64,000 nucleotides of DNA from Roseateles subflavus (GCF_030285365.1 NZ_JASVDS010000010.1:33848-97847); one strand, 5' to 3'; positions 52,993-62,530 are shown, numbered from the stretch's first letter. Numbers and translations are program-made. The notes: generated by a model from the letters alone, not told the origin.

Positions 52993-54486
52993 ATGACCCA
53001 AGCCCAAGACTTCCGCCCCGAGGACGCCGGCCAGCTGGTGATGGTCGACATCCAGGGCAAGACCCTGGACGCCGCCACCGCGGCCTTTCTGCGCGAGCAC
53101 CAGATCCGCGCCGTGTGCCTGTTCCGCAAGAACCTCGGTACCGAGGACGAAGTGCGGCAGCTGACCCGCGATCTGCGCGAGGTCATGGGTCCGCACGCCC
53201 TGATCGGCCTCGACCAGGAGGGCGGCTCCGTCGTGCGTGCCACCTTCCTGCCGCAGGCCCCCTCGGCCATGGCCCTCGGCGCCGCGGGCGACAGCGAGCT
53301 GTGCGAGCGCGTGGGCGCCGCTGTGGCGCGCGGCCTGCGCAGCATCGGCGTGAACTGGAACTTTGCGCCGGTCCTGGACATCAACAACAACCCGGCCAAC
53401 CCGGTGATCGCCGAGCGCAGCTTCTCCGAGCGCGCCGACGACGTCACCCGCCTGGCGGGTGCCTGGATGTGGGGCTCGCTGCGCGAAGGCGTGGCCTGCT
53501 GCGTCAAGCACTTCCCCGGCCATGGCGACACGCACGTCGACTCCCACCTGGCCCTGCCCACCGTGGACAAGAGCCGCGCCGAGCTGGACGCCCTGGAGCT
53601 GCGCCCCTTCCACGCCCTGCGCGAGATCGCGCCGGCGGTGATGACGGCGCACATCGTCTATCCGCAGATCGACCCCGAGTACCCGGCCACGCTGTCGGCC
53701 ACCCTCCTGGGCGGCATCCTGCGCCGCGAGTGGGGCTACGACGGCGTGGTGATCACCGACGCGCTGATGATGAAGGCCATCTGCGAGCGCTACGGCTACG
53801 ACCGTGCCGCGGTGCTGGCCCTGCAGGCGGGCGCCGACATGATCCTGGCCCAGGGCTCGCTGGAGGAGCAGGGGCAGTCCATCCGGGCGCTGCGCGAGGC
53901 CTTCGCGCGCGGCGACCTGACGGCGGCCCAGGGCGCCCGCGCCCGCGACCGCCTGGACCGCCTGGCCCGCGCCTATCCGGTCGCGCATGACGACTACGCC
54001 GGCGCCGTCCGCGAGGCCGACGGCGCCCTCATGGCCGAGGCCTGGGCGCGTGGCCTGGCCGCGCTGCGCGCCGCGAAGGCACCGGCACTGGAGGCGCCGA
54101 TCCGCGTCTACGTCCAGACCGACGTGCCCACCGACATGGTCAGCGAGGCCGGTCCGACGGGCGCGCAGATCGCGGGCCTCTTCAGCGGCTTTGCCGATGC
54201 CGAGATCGTCATGCTGGACGACCTGCTGGGCCTGGACTGGTCGCAGGTGCCCGCGGACGGCCGCCAGACGATCGTCGCCTCCACGCACCGCATGCGCTAC
54301 GGCGCCAATGCCGGGGCCTGGCAGCCCGACCTGCACCTCGTCCTGTGGAACCCGTTCCAGGCGCTGGATGTGCAGGGGCCGACCGTCATCAGCTGGGGCT
54401 ATGCCGACGGCGCCCTGGCGGCGTTGAAGAGCTGGCTGCAGGGCGAGCTGGCCGCGACGGCCGTGGCACCGGTGAGCCTCGGCTGA
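52993..54486 (+). CDS. nagZ: GH3 beta-N-acetylhexosaminidase (NagZ-like)
   Basis: A 497-residue cytosolic glycoside hydrolase family 3 enzyme that releases GlcNAc from chitobiose or muropeptides. It shows ALIGLDQEGGSVVR, CCVKHFPGHGDTHVDSH (Lys172, His173, with the catalytic Asp/His dyad) and the nucleophile Asp256 in VITDALMM. It has about 150 extra residues beyond the E. coli NagZ length as a C-terminal domain. There is no signal peptide, so its substrates must be imported. It lies 13 nt after the deaminase gene. Confidence 0.9.
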   Translation: MTQAQDFRPEDAGQLVMVDIQGKTLDAATAAFLREHQIRAVCLFRKNLGTEDEVRQLTRDLREVMGPHALIGLDQEGGSVVRATFLPQAPSAMALGAAGDSELCERVGAAVARGLRSIGVNWNFAPVLDINNNPANPVIAERSFSERADDVTRLAGAWMWGSLREGVACCVKHFPGHGDTHVDSHLALPTVDKSRAELDALELRPFHALREIAPAVMTAHIVYPQIDPEYPATLSATLLGGILRREWGYDGVVITDALMMKAICERYGYDRAAVLALQAGADMILAQGSLEEQGQSIRALREAFARGDLTAAQGARARDRLDRLARAYPVAHDDYAGAVREADGALMAEAWARGLAALRAAKAPALEAPIRVYVQTDVPTDMVSEAGPTGAQIAGLFSGFADAEIVMLDDLLGLDWSQVPADGRQTIVASTHRMRYGANAGAWQPDLHLVLWNPFQALDVQGPTVISWGYADGALAALKSWLQGELAATAVAPVSLG

Positions 54487-54513
54487 GGCTGGCCAGAACA
54501 ACAAGGAACTCCC

Positions 54514-55845
54514 ATGAGCGCGACCCCGCACCCCCAGGATCCCCGGACGGCCACGCCGCTGCGCTGGGTGCCCAGCCTGTACTTCGTGCAGGGCCTGCAG
54601 TTCTTCGTCGTGATGCTGATCGCCAGCATGATGTACAAGAAGCTCGGGGTGGAGAACGACCAGATCGCGCGCTGGACCAGCGTCATCGGCCTGGCCTGGG
54701 CCTTCAAGCCGCTGTGGAGCCCCTTCTTGGAGCTGATCCCCAGCAAGAAGCGCATCGTCGTGAGCATGCAGTTCCTCGGCGCGGCCGGGCTGCTGCTCGT
54801 GGCGCTGGCCCTGCAGCTGCCGAGCTGGTTCGGGGCCTCGCTGGCGGTGTTCTTCGTGCTGGCCTATGCCTCCGCCACGCACGACATCGCCTGCGACGGG
54901 CTCTACATGGCCTCGCTGTCCGACAAGGAGCAGGCGGCCTACGCCGGCTGGCAGGGCGCCTTCTTCAATGCCTCGAAGTTCCTCACGCAGGGCGGCCTGC
55001 TGATCCTGGCCGGCGTGCTGGCCGAGCGCTTCGGCCTGAGCAATGCCTGGACGACGATCTTCGTCATGCTGGGCGTGCTGCTGGCCCTGCTGGCCAGCTA
55101 CAACGCCATCGCGCTGCCGGACCCCCGCCCCGCTACGGCGCCCACGGGCGGTGCCTCGGCGGTCTGGCAGACGCTGGTGGAGGTCATCACCGATCTGCTG
55201 CGCAAGCCCGGCATCTGGCTCTTCCTGCTGTTCATCGTGCTGTTTCGCCTGGCCGAAGGGCAGGTGCAGACCATCGGTCCGCTGTTCCTGCTCGAAGCAC
55301 GCGAGAAGGGCGGCCTGGGCCTCACGCAGGAGCAGACCGGGGGCGTCTACGGCACCGTGGGCACCGCGGCGTTCCTGGTGGGCAGCATCCTCGGCGGCTA
55401 CTTCACCTCGCGACTGAGCCTGCGGCGTGCCATGCCGGTGCTGCTGGTGGCGATGGCGGTGCCCAGCGTGACCTTCTACTACCTCGCGGCGGCCCGCCCG
55501 ACGGACATCCTCCACATCGGTGCGGCCATCGCGCTGGAGATGTTCGGCTACGGCTTCGGCTTCGTCGGGATGATTCTCTTCATCATGCAGGTCCTCGCGC
55601 CGGGGCGCTTCCAGACGGCGCACTACGCGCTGGGTTCGGGTGTGATGCAGCTGGGCTTCATCCTGGCGCGCTCCTTCAGCGGTGACGTGCAGCTGGCGCT
55701 GGGCTACGAGCGCTTCTTCCTGTGGACGATCGTGTGCGGGGCGCCGGCCTTGCTGCTGTACTTCTTCGTGCGCTTCCCCGATGCCCAGCGCGCAGACGCT
55801 GCCCAGGCGCCGGGGCAGTCCGACGCGCTGGCTGCCGGCCGCTGA
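54514..55845 (+). CDS. MFS transporter in nag operon (AmpG-like)
   Basis: A 443-residue carrier with about twelve membrane segments. The AmpG/PAT-type pattern is suggested by LRWVPSLYFVQGLQFFVVML, the ATHDIACDGLYMASL segment of helix 4 and FGYGFGFVGMILFIMQ. Position indicates uptake of GlcNAc or chitobiose from the periplasm after TonB-dependent passage through the outer membrane. AAGGA precedes the ATG. It follows the hexosaminidase by 27 nt. Confidence 0.88.
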   Translation: MSATPHPQDPRTATPLRWVPSLYFVQGLQFFVVMLIASMMYKKLGVENDQIARWTSVIGLAWAFKPLWSPFLELIPSKKRIVVSMQFLGAAGLLLVALALQLPSWFGASLAVFFVLAYASATHDIACDGLYMASLSDKEQAAYAGWQGAFFNASKFLTQGGLLILAGVLAERFGLSNAWTTIFVMLGVLLALLASYNAIALPDPRPATAPTGGASAVWQTLVEVITDLLRKPGIWLFLLFIVLFRLAEGQVQTIGPLFLLEAREKGGLGLTQEQTGGVYGTVGTAAFLVGSILGGYFTSRLSLRRAMPVLLVAMAVPSVTFYYLAAARPTDILHIGAAIALEMFGYGFGFVGMILFIMQVLAPGRFQTAHYALGSGVMQLGFILARSFSGDVQLALGYERFFLWTIVCGAPALLLYFFVRFPDAQRADAAQAPGQSDALAAGR

Positions 55846-55855
55846 GCCCGTGTCG

Positions 55856-56782
55856 ATGCGCCCCTCCGTTCTTCATGTGGTAGGCCTTGTGCTTGCCTTG
55901 TCTCTTGGGCCGGCCACCGCACAGGGCGGGGCCGGCCGTTTTTTTGACGACTTCAGCGACGCCGACCTGACCGGGCTGCGGGCTGCGGGCTGGACGCCGC
56001 GCACCGCCGCTGGCCATCCCGGCGTCCCCGGCGCGCAGTGGGGTGAGTCCCAGCTGCGCCTCATCGACGATCCGGCGCTCAAGGGCAACCGCCTGCTGCG
56101 CCTGAGCGCCGAGACCGACGGCACCGGCCCCGGCACCCGCCAGGCCCAGCTGTGCCAGCAGCGCAAGTTCTTCGAGGGCACCTACGCCGCTCGGATCCGC
56201 TTCAGCGATGCGCCGGTGCAGGGCGTGGACGGTGACCCCGTCATCCAGACCTTCTATGCCGTGGCGCCGCTGCGGCATGACTACGACCCGCAGTTCAGCG
56301 AGATCGACTGGGAATACCTGCCCAATGGTGGCTGGGGCAGTGACAGGACGCGGCTCTACGGCATCAGCTGGCAGACCGTGCGCATCGAGCCCTGGGACGC
56401 CCACAACGGCTCGCACGAGGAGATGGGCGCGCTGGGCGCGGGTGACGCCGCCTGGCACGTGCTGCTCATGCAGGTGAGCGGCGGGCGCGTGCGACTGTTC
56501 CTCGATGGCCGGCAGGTGGCCGAGCATGGCGGGCGCAACTATCCTGTCGTGCCGATGTCGATCAACTTCAACCTCTGGTTCTCGCCGGGCGGGCTGCTGC
56601 CGGCCAGCGCGGTGACGCGGCGCTACGAGCAGGACGTGGACTGGGTCTTCCATGCACGCAACGAGGTCCTCGGCCCGCCCCAGGTGGCGGCGGCCGTGGC
56701 CGACTACCGCCGCCGCGGGCTGGCGCGCGAGGACGGCGTGCCCGCTTCGCAGCCGGCGCTGGACAGCCGCTGCGACTTCTGA
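55856..56782 (+). CDS. Secreted GH16-like glycoside hydrolase
   Basis: A 308-residue exported protein with a signal peptide cleaved after ATA near residue 22. The mature part resembles family GH16 beta-jellyroll hydrolases: FFDDFSD, the active site SEIDWEYLP with Glu149, Asp151 and Glu153 (E-x-D-x-E), and a late NFNLWFSPGG strand. GH16 enzymes cut beta-glucans, galactans or keratan-like chains. Its presence in the nag operon suggests an N-acetylglucosamine-containing polymer, which is inference. ATG 55856 was chosen; GTG 55850 is possible. It begins 10 nt after the MFS gene. Confidence 0.78.
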   Translation: MRPSVLHVVGLVLALSLGPATAQGGAGRFFDDFSDADLTGLRAAGWTPRTAAGHPGVPGAQWGESQLRLIDDPALKGNRLLRLSAETDGTGPGTRQAQLCQQRKFFEGTYAARIRFSDAPVQGVDGDPVIQTFYAVAPLRHDYDPQFSEIDWEYLPNGGWGSDRTRLYGISWQTVRIEPWDAHNGSHEEMGALGAGDAAWHVLLMQVSGGRVRLFLDGRQVAEHGGRNYPVVPMSINFNLWFSPGGLLPASAVTRRYEQDVDWVFHARNEVLGPPQVAAAVADYRRRGLAREDGVPASQPALDSRCDF

Positions 56783-56816
56783 CTTCCGGCTGATGCCCTG
56801 ATCCTGCGGGACTCCC

Positions 56817-57887
56817 ATGACTGCTCCTTCACGCCTGGCCTCCGTCGATGCCCTGCGCGGCCTCACCGTCGCGGCCATGCTGCTGGTCAACAACCCGGGT
56901 GACTGGGGCGCCGTGTACTGGCCGCTGGAACACGCGGCCTGGAACGGCTGCACGCCGACGGACCTCATCTTTCCCTTCTTCCTGCTGATCGCGGGCGTCA
57001 GCCTGAGCCTCTCGACGGGCGGCCGCTGGAGCCGCGGCGAGCCGGCTGCCGCGCTCCTGCCGCCCCTGCTGACGCGCGCGGCCAAGGTGATCGCGCTGGG
57101 CCTGGTGCTGCACCTGCTGGCCTGGTGGCTGATGGACAAGCCGCAGTTCCGGCTGATGGGCGTGCTGCAGCGCATCGGCCTGTGCCTGGCGCTGGCGGCG
57201 CTGCTGGGCTCGCTCTGCCGGCGCGAACGCGGGCGCTGGGGGGCGCTGGCGGCGCTGCTGCTGGGCTACGGCACGCTGATGGCCCTGAACGGTGGCTGGG
57301 TGCCCGACAGCAACCTGGCATCGCGCCTGGATGCGCAGGTGCTGGGCCGCTGGAGCCTGCGGTGGGAGGGCGCCACCGGCCTGGGCCATGATCCCGAGGG
57401 CCTGCTCAGCACCCTGGGGGCGCTGGGCAGCACGCTGCTGGGCCTGATCGCCGGCGAGCGCCTGCGTCAGGGCCGCGGGCGCAGTCTCTGGCTGCCGGCC
57501 GCGGGGCTGCTGCTGGCGGGCGCCGTCAGTGCCCTGTGGGTGCCCTGGAACAAGCAGCTCTGGACGCCCAGCTTTGTCCTGTGGACCGGCGGCTGGGCCT
57601 TCGCGGCCCTGGCCCTGGTCTACGAGCTCGTCGACCGGCGCGGTCTGCCGCCGCTGGGGCGCATCTTTGGCGTCAACGCCATCGCCGCCTATGCCGGGGC
57701 CTGGATGTGCACGGTGTTCCTGGAGGGCTTCGGCTGGATGGGGCCGCTGTACCGCACCGTGTTTGCGCCGATTGGCGCCGCCTTCGGTCCCGAGTTCCAA
57801 TCGCTCAGCTTTGCCTGTGTCTTTGTCCTCGTGTGGACCGCCATCGTGTGGCTGATGGACCGGCAGCGCTGGTACATCAAGCTCTGA
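56817..57887 (+). CDS. NagX-like acyltransferase/DUF5009 membrane protein
   Basis: A 356-residue inner-membrane protein with about ten membrane segments. It opens RLASVDALRGLTVAAMLLVNNPGDW, then DLIFPFFLLIAGVSLSLS, the signature of heparan-alpha-glucosaminide N-acetyltransferase-like (NagX) proteins. It ends with DRQRWYIKL, also typical. Suggested roles are transport or trans-acetylation of amino sugars, neither certain. It lies 34 nt after the GH16-like gene. Confidence 0.85.
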   Translation: MTAPSRLASVDALRGLTVAAMLLVNNPGDWGAVYWPLEHAAWNGCTPTDLIFPFFLLIAGVSLSLSTGGRWSRGEPAAALLPPLLTRAAKVIALGLVLHLLAWWLMDKPQFRLMGVLQRIGLCLALAALLGSLCRRERGRWGALAALLLGYGTLMALNGGWVPDSNLASRLDAQVLGRWSLRWEGATGLGHDPEGLLSTLGALGSTLLGLIAGERLRQGRGRSLWLPAAGLLLAGAVSALWVPWNKQLWTPSFVLWTGGWAFAALALVYELVDRRGLPPLGRIFGVNAIAAYAGAWMCTVFLEGFGWMGPLYRTVFAPIGAAFGPEFQSLSFACVFVLVWTAIVWLMDRQRWYIKL

Positions 57888-57929
57888 GCGCCCCACGGCG
57901 CCTCTCCAGCGACGACAGGCAGGACCTTC

Positions 57930-59456
57930 ATGAAGCATCGGACGATCGCCATCATCGGCGGCGGCACAGCCGGCTGGCTGGCCGCCAACCACCTGGGGCG
58001 CGAGTTGCTCGCGGACCCCGAGGTGAGCCTCACGGTCATCGAGTCCGACGAGGTCCCCATCATCGGCGTGGGCGAGGGCACGGTGCCCTACATCAAGCAG
58101 TCGCTGCAGAAGTTCGGCATCAGCGAGGCCGAGCTGCTGCTGTCCTGCGAGACCACCTTCAAGACCGGCATCCGTTTCCAGGGCTGGCTGGACGCCGCGC
58201 GGCACGGTGCAGATCACCACTACCTCCACGCCTTTGCCTCGCCCTTCCCGGGCGGCATCGACGTGACGCCGGCCTGGCTGGCGCAGGGTGGCGAGCCGGC
58301 CTTTGATGCGGTGTCCGTCGCAGCCGCTCTCTCGGCGGCCGGTCGCAGCCCCAAGCAGATCGCCTCGGGACCCTACGTGGGCGAGATGGACTACGCCTAC
58401 CACGTCAATGCCCATCAGTTCGCCCAGCTGCTGGCGCGCAATGCGCAGCAGCGCTTCGGCGTGCGGCACCGGGTGGCGACGATCGTCGGCGCCGAGCGCG
58501 GCGAGGACGGCAGCATCACCGCCCTGCGCACCCGCAGCGGCGAGCGCCTGCCCTTCGACTTCTACGTCGACTGCAGCGGCTTCGCCTCGCTGCTGACCCA
58601 GGGCGTGCTCAAGGTGCCCTTCGTCGACAAGTCGCACCAGGTGCTGACAGATACCGCGCTGGTCCAGCAGGTGCCCTTCGGCCCTGACGAGCCCATCGCG
58701 CCCTACACCCTGGCCACGGCGCATCGCGCCGGCTGGATCTGGGACATCCCCGTCACCGAGCGCCGGGGGACCGGCTTCGTCTACGCCAGCGCCTACATGG
58801 GCGAGGATGAGGCCGTGCGTGCCTTCGCGCGCTACCTGGGCCGCCCGGAGGCCGGTTTCGCGCCGCGCCGGATCGCCATGAAGATCGGCTTCCGACAGGA
58901 GGTCTGGAGTCACAACTGTGTGGCCCTGGGGCTCGCGCAGGGCTTCGTCGAGCCGCTGGAGGCCACCTCCATTCTGCTGACGGACTTCGCGGCCCACCTG
59001 CTGTCCCGCAACTTCCCGCGCCAGCGCGGGGACGAGCCCGCGCTGCGACGCCATGTCAACGAGGCGACGCGCACGGCCTGGGAGCGCGTCATCGACTTCA
59101 TCCAGCTGCACTACCACCTGTCGGATCGCAGCGACTCCGCCTTCTGGCTCGACAACCGGCAGTCCTGCCATCTGTCCGAGACCCTGCGCGAGCGCCTCGC
59201 GAAATGGCGCGTCGTGCCCCCGCAGGCCACGGACTTCGGCAGCCGCTTCGAGCTGTTCAGCGTCGAGAACTACCTCTACGTGCTCTACGGCATGAAGTTC
59301 CCGACACGCGGCTTCCCCGTGGACGCCGCCGAGCGCCGGGAGGCGCAGGTGCGCCTCGCCCAGGTCGGCGCACGGGCCCGCCACCTGGCCCAGGAGCTGC
59401 CCTCGCACCGTGAGTGGCTCGAGGGGCTGCGTGCGGCGGCGCAGGCCGCGCGCTGA
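57930..59456 (+). CDS. Tryptophan-halogenase-family flavoprotein
   Basis: A 508-residue FAD protein related to flavin-dependent tryptophan halogenases. The FAD motif GGGTAGW is at 10-16, the catalytic Lys78 is in FKTGIRF, and the WxWxIP signature is at 269-274 (WIWDIP). Thus halogenation residues appear intact. In gamma- and betaproteobacteria such proteins often sit beside TonB receptors in polysaccharide loci, where the true role is unknown and halogenation has rarely been shown. The last gene of the nag operon, convergent with the TonB receptor gene. Confidence 0.85.
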   Translation: MKHRTIAIIGGGTAGWLAANHLGRELLADPEVSLTVIESDEVPIIGVGEGTVPYIKQSLQKFGISEAELLLSCETTFKTGIRFQGWLDAARHGADHHYLHAFASPFPGGIDVTPAWLAQGGEPAFDAVSVAAALSAAGRSPKQIASGPYVGEMDYAYHVNAHQFAQLLARNAQQRFGVRHRVATIVGAERGEDGSITALRTRSGERLPFDFYVDCSGFASLLTQGVLKVPFVDKSHQVLTDTALVQQVPFGPDEPIAPYTLATAHRAGWIWDIPVTERRGTGFVYASAYMGEDEAVRAFARYLGRPEAGFAPRRIAMKIGFRQEVWSHNCVALGLAQGFVEPLEATSILLTDFAAHLLSRNFPRQRGDEPALRRHVNEATRTAWERVIDFIQLHYHLSDRSDSAFWLDNRQSCHLSETLRERLAKWRVVPPQATDFGSRFELFSVENYLYVLYGMKFPTRGFPVDAAERREAQVRLAQVGARARHLAQELPSHREWLEGLRAAAQAAR

Positions 59457-59679
59457 GCCGGCGATCCGGCCTGCCCCCGTTCGCGTCCCGCCGGCCTGAG
59501 GCCGCCTCACCCACGCCCTGACGTCCGCCGCACCGCCGTCCCGCCTGACACGCGATGGCCTGGGCGGGCCTGCGCGTGCGCCATGCGCCTCCCCTGCAGC
59601 GTGCCCCTGAGCCGGGTCCCGTCGGCTGTCGACCCGGGCAGGGCCGGGCGTAGCAATCCAGCCTGCCCTCCCTGACATG

Positions 59680-59705
59680 AAAAAAGCCCGGCAGAGCCGG
59701 GCTTT
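59680..59705 (-). terminator. Intrinsic terminator between convergent genes
   Basis: AAAGCCCGG and CCGGGCTTT form a 9-bp perfect stem with a CAGAG loop. On the reverse strand it is followed by TTTTTT, so it ends the TonB receptor gene. It may also act on the halogenase-side transcript, with a shorter T-run (TTT). Confidence 0.85.
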
Positions 59706-59734
59706 CGGGGTGCGACCTTGCGGTGCGCGTTCGA

Positions 59735-62365
59735 TCAGAACTTGGCGCTCAGGCCCAGGCGGTACGTCGTCTCGCCCATGAAGGACCAAGCCGGGTAGCC
59801 GACCTTCATGCTGCCCTTGACGTCCGGGTTGGTGGCGTCGGCGGCGCCGTACTGCACGTCGTCCTTCTTCAGCAGGTTCACGGCTTCGAAGGTCAGGCGC
59901 AGGTTCTTGTTGATGTTCCAGCCGGCGCTGAAGTCCAGCGAACCGTACGGATCGTGCATGCGGTAGCTGTAGTAGCCCGTCTCGCGGATCATGTACTTGG
60001 AACGCCAGTTGTAGGCCAGACGGGCCGTGTAGGCTTCCGTCTCGTAGAAGCCCACCAGGTTGAAGGTGTGCTTGGACGACTGGGTGAACAGGGCCAGGCG
60101 GTCGGGGTAGCTGGAGCTCGGGGCCTTCGCGTCGGCGTAGGTGTAGCTGCCGGCGAAGCCGAAGCCGTTGTCCAGGCTGTGGTTGATCTGGGCTTCGAAG
60201 CCGTTGATCTTGCCACCGCCGGCGTTGACGTACTGGTTGACGGTCCAGCTGTCGACCTTGCTCAGCGGATCCACCACGCCCAGCTTCTGGTTCGTCTTGA
60301 CCAGGGCGGTCACGAAGTTGTCGATGGTCTTGTGATAGACCGCCGCCGACACCATGTTGCCCTTGCCGTAGTAGTACTCGATGCCCAGGTCGAACTGCTT
60401 CGAGGCTTGCGGCTTCAGACCCACGGTACCGAAGGTCATCGACTCGTTGCCGGCGCGGTCGTCGTTGTAGCCGGCCTGCTTGGTCAGGAACATGTACTCG
60501 AAGTTGGGGCGCGTGATGGCCTTGGAGGCGGCCACACGCAGCACCGTGTTCTTGTCGATGTTGTAGGCCGCGTTCAGGCTGGGCAGCCAGTCGCTGTAGC
60601 CGGCCTTCTCTTCGCGGATGGTGTTGCCCCAGCCGTCGTTGTTGGGCACGTCATTGGCAGCCAGCGGCGTGCCGTCGAACTTGTAGCCGCGACCCGTCAC
60701 GTTGGTGTGGACGTAGCGCAGGCCGAAGTTGCCGCGCCAGCCTTCCTTCTCGAACTCGAACATGCCGTAGGCGGCCTTGTTGTCCTCCTCGATCTCGGCG
60801 AAGCTCGAACGCTGCGGGGTCCAGGACGCCGTGTTCTTGGCGTACAGGGCCGCCATGCCGTCCAGGTTGGCCTTGGGGAAGTCCCAGCCGTTCGGGCCCA
60901 TCTTGATGGAGCCGCTGTACAGGTCGGCGGTGTTGCCGGAGATGGCGGTGCCGATGAACTTGGCGCGCAGGCCGCTCTGCTCGTACTTGTGCTTGGTGGC
61001 ACGCACGCCGGCCTTGAAGGAGGTCAGGCCGTTCCAGTCGAGGTCGACGGTGGCGTCCGCCTGGGCGAAGTTCTCGCGGTCGGCATTCGGCTGCTGCAGG
61101 TCGGTGGCCCAGCCGGTCGGCACGAGCTTGGACGGCAGGTTGCCCACGCCCACGTTCATGTTGCCCGTCGGGGAGATCACGATCTGCTTGCCGGTGGCGT
61201 CGATCGTGCCCTGGAACTTCGGCAGGCTCTGGCCGTCATCCCACCAGCCCACGCCGTAGTTCATGGTGTGCTCGGTGCCGCCCTTGGCCTTGGTCTGGCC
61301 GGCGACGGCCTCGATCTTGAAGGCGTCGGCCTTGAACGTGCCGTTCAGGACCAGGCTGTCCGAGCTCATCTTGCCCTGGCGGGCCCAGGTCTGCATGAAG
61401 GTGTTGACCGGGTCCGCAGCACCGGCGACGGCCTTGACGCACAGACCGGCTGCATTCTTCTCCTTGCAGTTGCTGTCGTTCTGGCCCGTGAACAGGTACA
61501 GATTGCTGTTCGTGTTGTCGCCCGTCAGCTCCAGGGTCAGGTAGTTCAGGCCCAGCTCGACGTTGTCGGCGGGCTTGCCCTGCAGCGTCAGGTTCATGGC
61601 CGTGCGCTTGCGATCCTGCACGAAGGTGGCAGGGGCAACGTCGCCTGCCCAGCCGGCGTCGGACTCGATGCCGCGACGGATGTACTCGCTCTTTTCCTGA
61701 GCGCCAGCCACCAGGACACCGAAGGTCTTGGCGTCATTGCGCCAGCTGTACAGGCCCGCCACGTCCTTGGACAGGTCGGTGCTGACCGTGCCCTTGCCCA
61801 GCTTGAGGCTGGCGAAGGCCGTGCCGGCCTTCAGGTCCAGGGGCTTGCGGGTCTTGACGATCACGGTGCCGCCGATGCCGCCTTCGGTCAGGTCGGCCTG
61901 GGAGGACTTGTAGACCTCCATGCCGCCGATCAGCTCGGAGGGCAGCAGGGAGTAGTTGAAGGAGCGGTCCACGGTGGCCTGGTCATACCAGCCGGTGGAG
62001 GCCACGGTCTGGCCGTTCAGGGTGGTGTAGGTCATCTGCGGATCGGAACCGCGGACCGACACCGTAGCGCCCTGGCCGAAGGCCCGGCCGACGGTGATGC
62101 CGGGCAGGCGGCCCAGCGACTCGCCGACATCGGAGTCGGGCAGCTTGCCCACGTCTTCGGCCGTCACCGCATCGACCACAGCGCTGGCGTTGCGCTTGAT
62201 GTTGGCGGCCGATTGCAGCGATGCCCGGATGCCGGTGATGACCACCTGCTCCAGCTGATTGCCCTCCTTCTTGGACGGCTCGGCCTGCTGTGCCTGTGCT
62301 GCCATTGCAGCGCTCAGCAGGGTGATGCTCACCGCTGCGGCGATGGGGGTCTTCATGACCTTCAT
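59735..62365 (-). CDS. TonB-dependent receptor for chito-oligosaccharide/GlcNAc (NagP-like)
   Basis: An 876-residue outer-membrane receptor. A signal peptide (cleavage after AQA near residue 25) precedes a TonB-box-like region (QLEQVVITGIRASLQSA), a plug domain (VVDAVTAEDVGKLPDSDVGE, then GQGATVSVRGSDPQMTYTTL) and a 22-stranded barrel ending in an aromatic residue (GLSAKF). The family imports oligosaccharides using proton-motive force from ExbBD-TonB. Position opposite the nag operon, and a shared operator, point to N-acetylglucosamine oligomers as ligand. GAGGAG precedes ATG 62365 by about 7 nt. Confidence 0.9.
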   Translation of the reverse strand: MKVMKTPIAAAVSITLLSAAMAAQAQQAEPSKKEGNQLEQVVITGIRASLQSAANIKRNASAVVDAVTAEDVGKLPDSDVGESLGRLPGITVGRAFGQGATVSVRGSDPQMTYTTLNGQTVASTGWYDQATVDRSFNYSLLPSELIGGMEVYKSSQADLTEGGIGGTVIVKTRKPLDLKAGTAFASLKLGKGTVSTDLSKDVAGLYSWRNDAKTFGVLVAGAQEKSEYIRRGIESDAGWAGDVAPATFVQDRKRTAMNLTLQGKPADNVELGLNYLTLELTGDNTNSNLYLFTGQNDSNCKEKNAAGLCVKAVAGAADPVNTFMQTWARQGKMSSDSLVLNGTFKADAFKIEAVAGQTKAKGGTEHTMNYGVGWWDDGQSLPKFQGTIDATGKQIVISPTGNMNVGVGNLPSKLVPTGWATDLQQPNADRENFAQADATVDLDWNGLTSFKAGVRATKHKYEQSGLRAKFIGTAISGNTADLYSGSIKMGPNGWDFPKANLDGMAALYAKNTASWTPQRSSFAEIEEDNKAAYGMFEFEKEGWRGNFGLRYVHTNVTGRGYKFDGTPLAANDVPNNDGWGNTIREEKAGYSDWLPSLNAAYNIDKNTVLRVAASKAITRPNFEYMFLTKQAGYNDDRAGNESMTFGTVGLKPQASKQFDLGIEYYYGKGNMVSAAVYHKTIDNFVTALVKTNQKLGVVDPLSKVDSWTVNQYVNAGGGKINGFEAQINHSLDNGFGFAGSYTYADAKAPSSSYPDRLALFTQSSKHTFNLVGFYETEAYTARLAYNWRSKYMIRETGYYSYRMHDPYGSLDFSAGWNINKNLRLTFEAVNLLKKDDVQYGAADATNPDVKGSMKVGYPAWSFMGETTYRLGLSAKF

Positions 62366-62497
62366 GAACTGCTCCTCGATGTGGCCAGCGAACATGGGTC
62401 TGGCCTGTTGAAAGACTTGATGCCGTCGTCCCAGCAGCGCGAGCCGCGAGGCGAAGACATCTCCGATACACACCTCAAATGCAACCAATGCCATGCC

Positions 62498-62530
62498 ACT
62501 ATAACGAGCAATAGATCCACTTTGCTACCA
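62498..62530 (-). promoter_or_regulatory. TonB-receptor promoter with nag operator
   Basis: A TATAGT -10 on the reverse strand (62503-62498) lies 14-27 nt downstream of TGGTAGCAAAGTGGATCTA, whose TGG half-sites are at 62530-62528 and 62519-62517 with an N8 spacer. The operator covers the -35 region. No canonical -35 is visible. The leader would be about 126 nt. Confidence 0.5.

Noticed and set aside
51744..55623. Long reverse-strand open frames opposite the nag operon
   Set aside because: They overlap well-supported genes, lack ribosome sites and show no family features.
56829..59789. Nearly 1000-codon open frame antisense to the NagX-like and halogenase-family genes
   Set aside because: Composition is typical of antisense frames in GC-rich DNA; both plus-strand genes carry recognisable family motifs.
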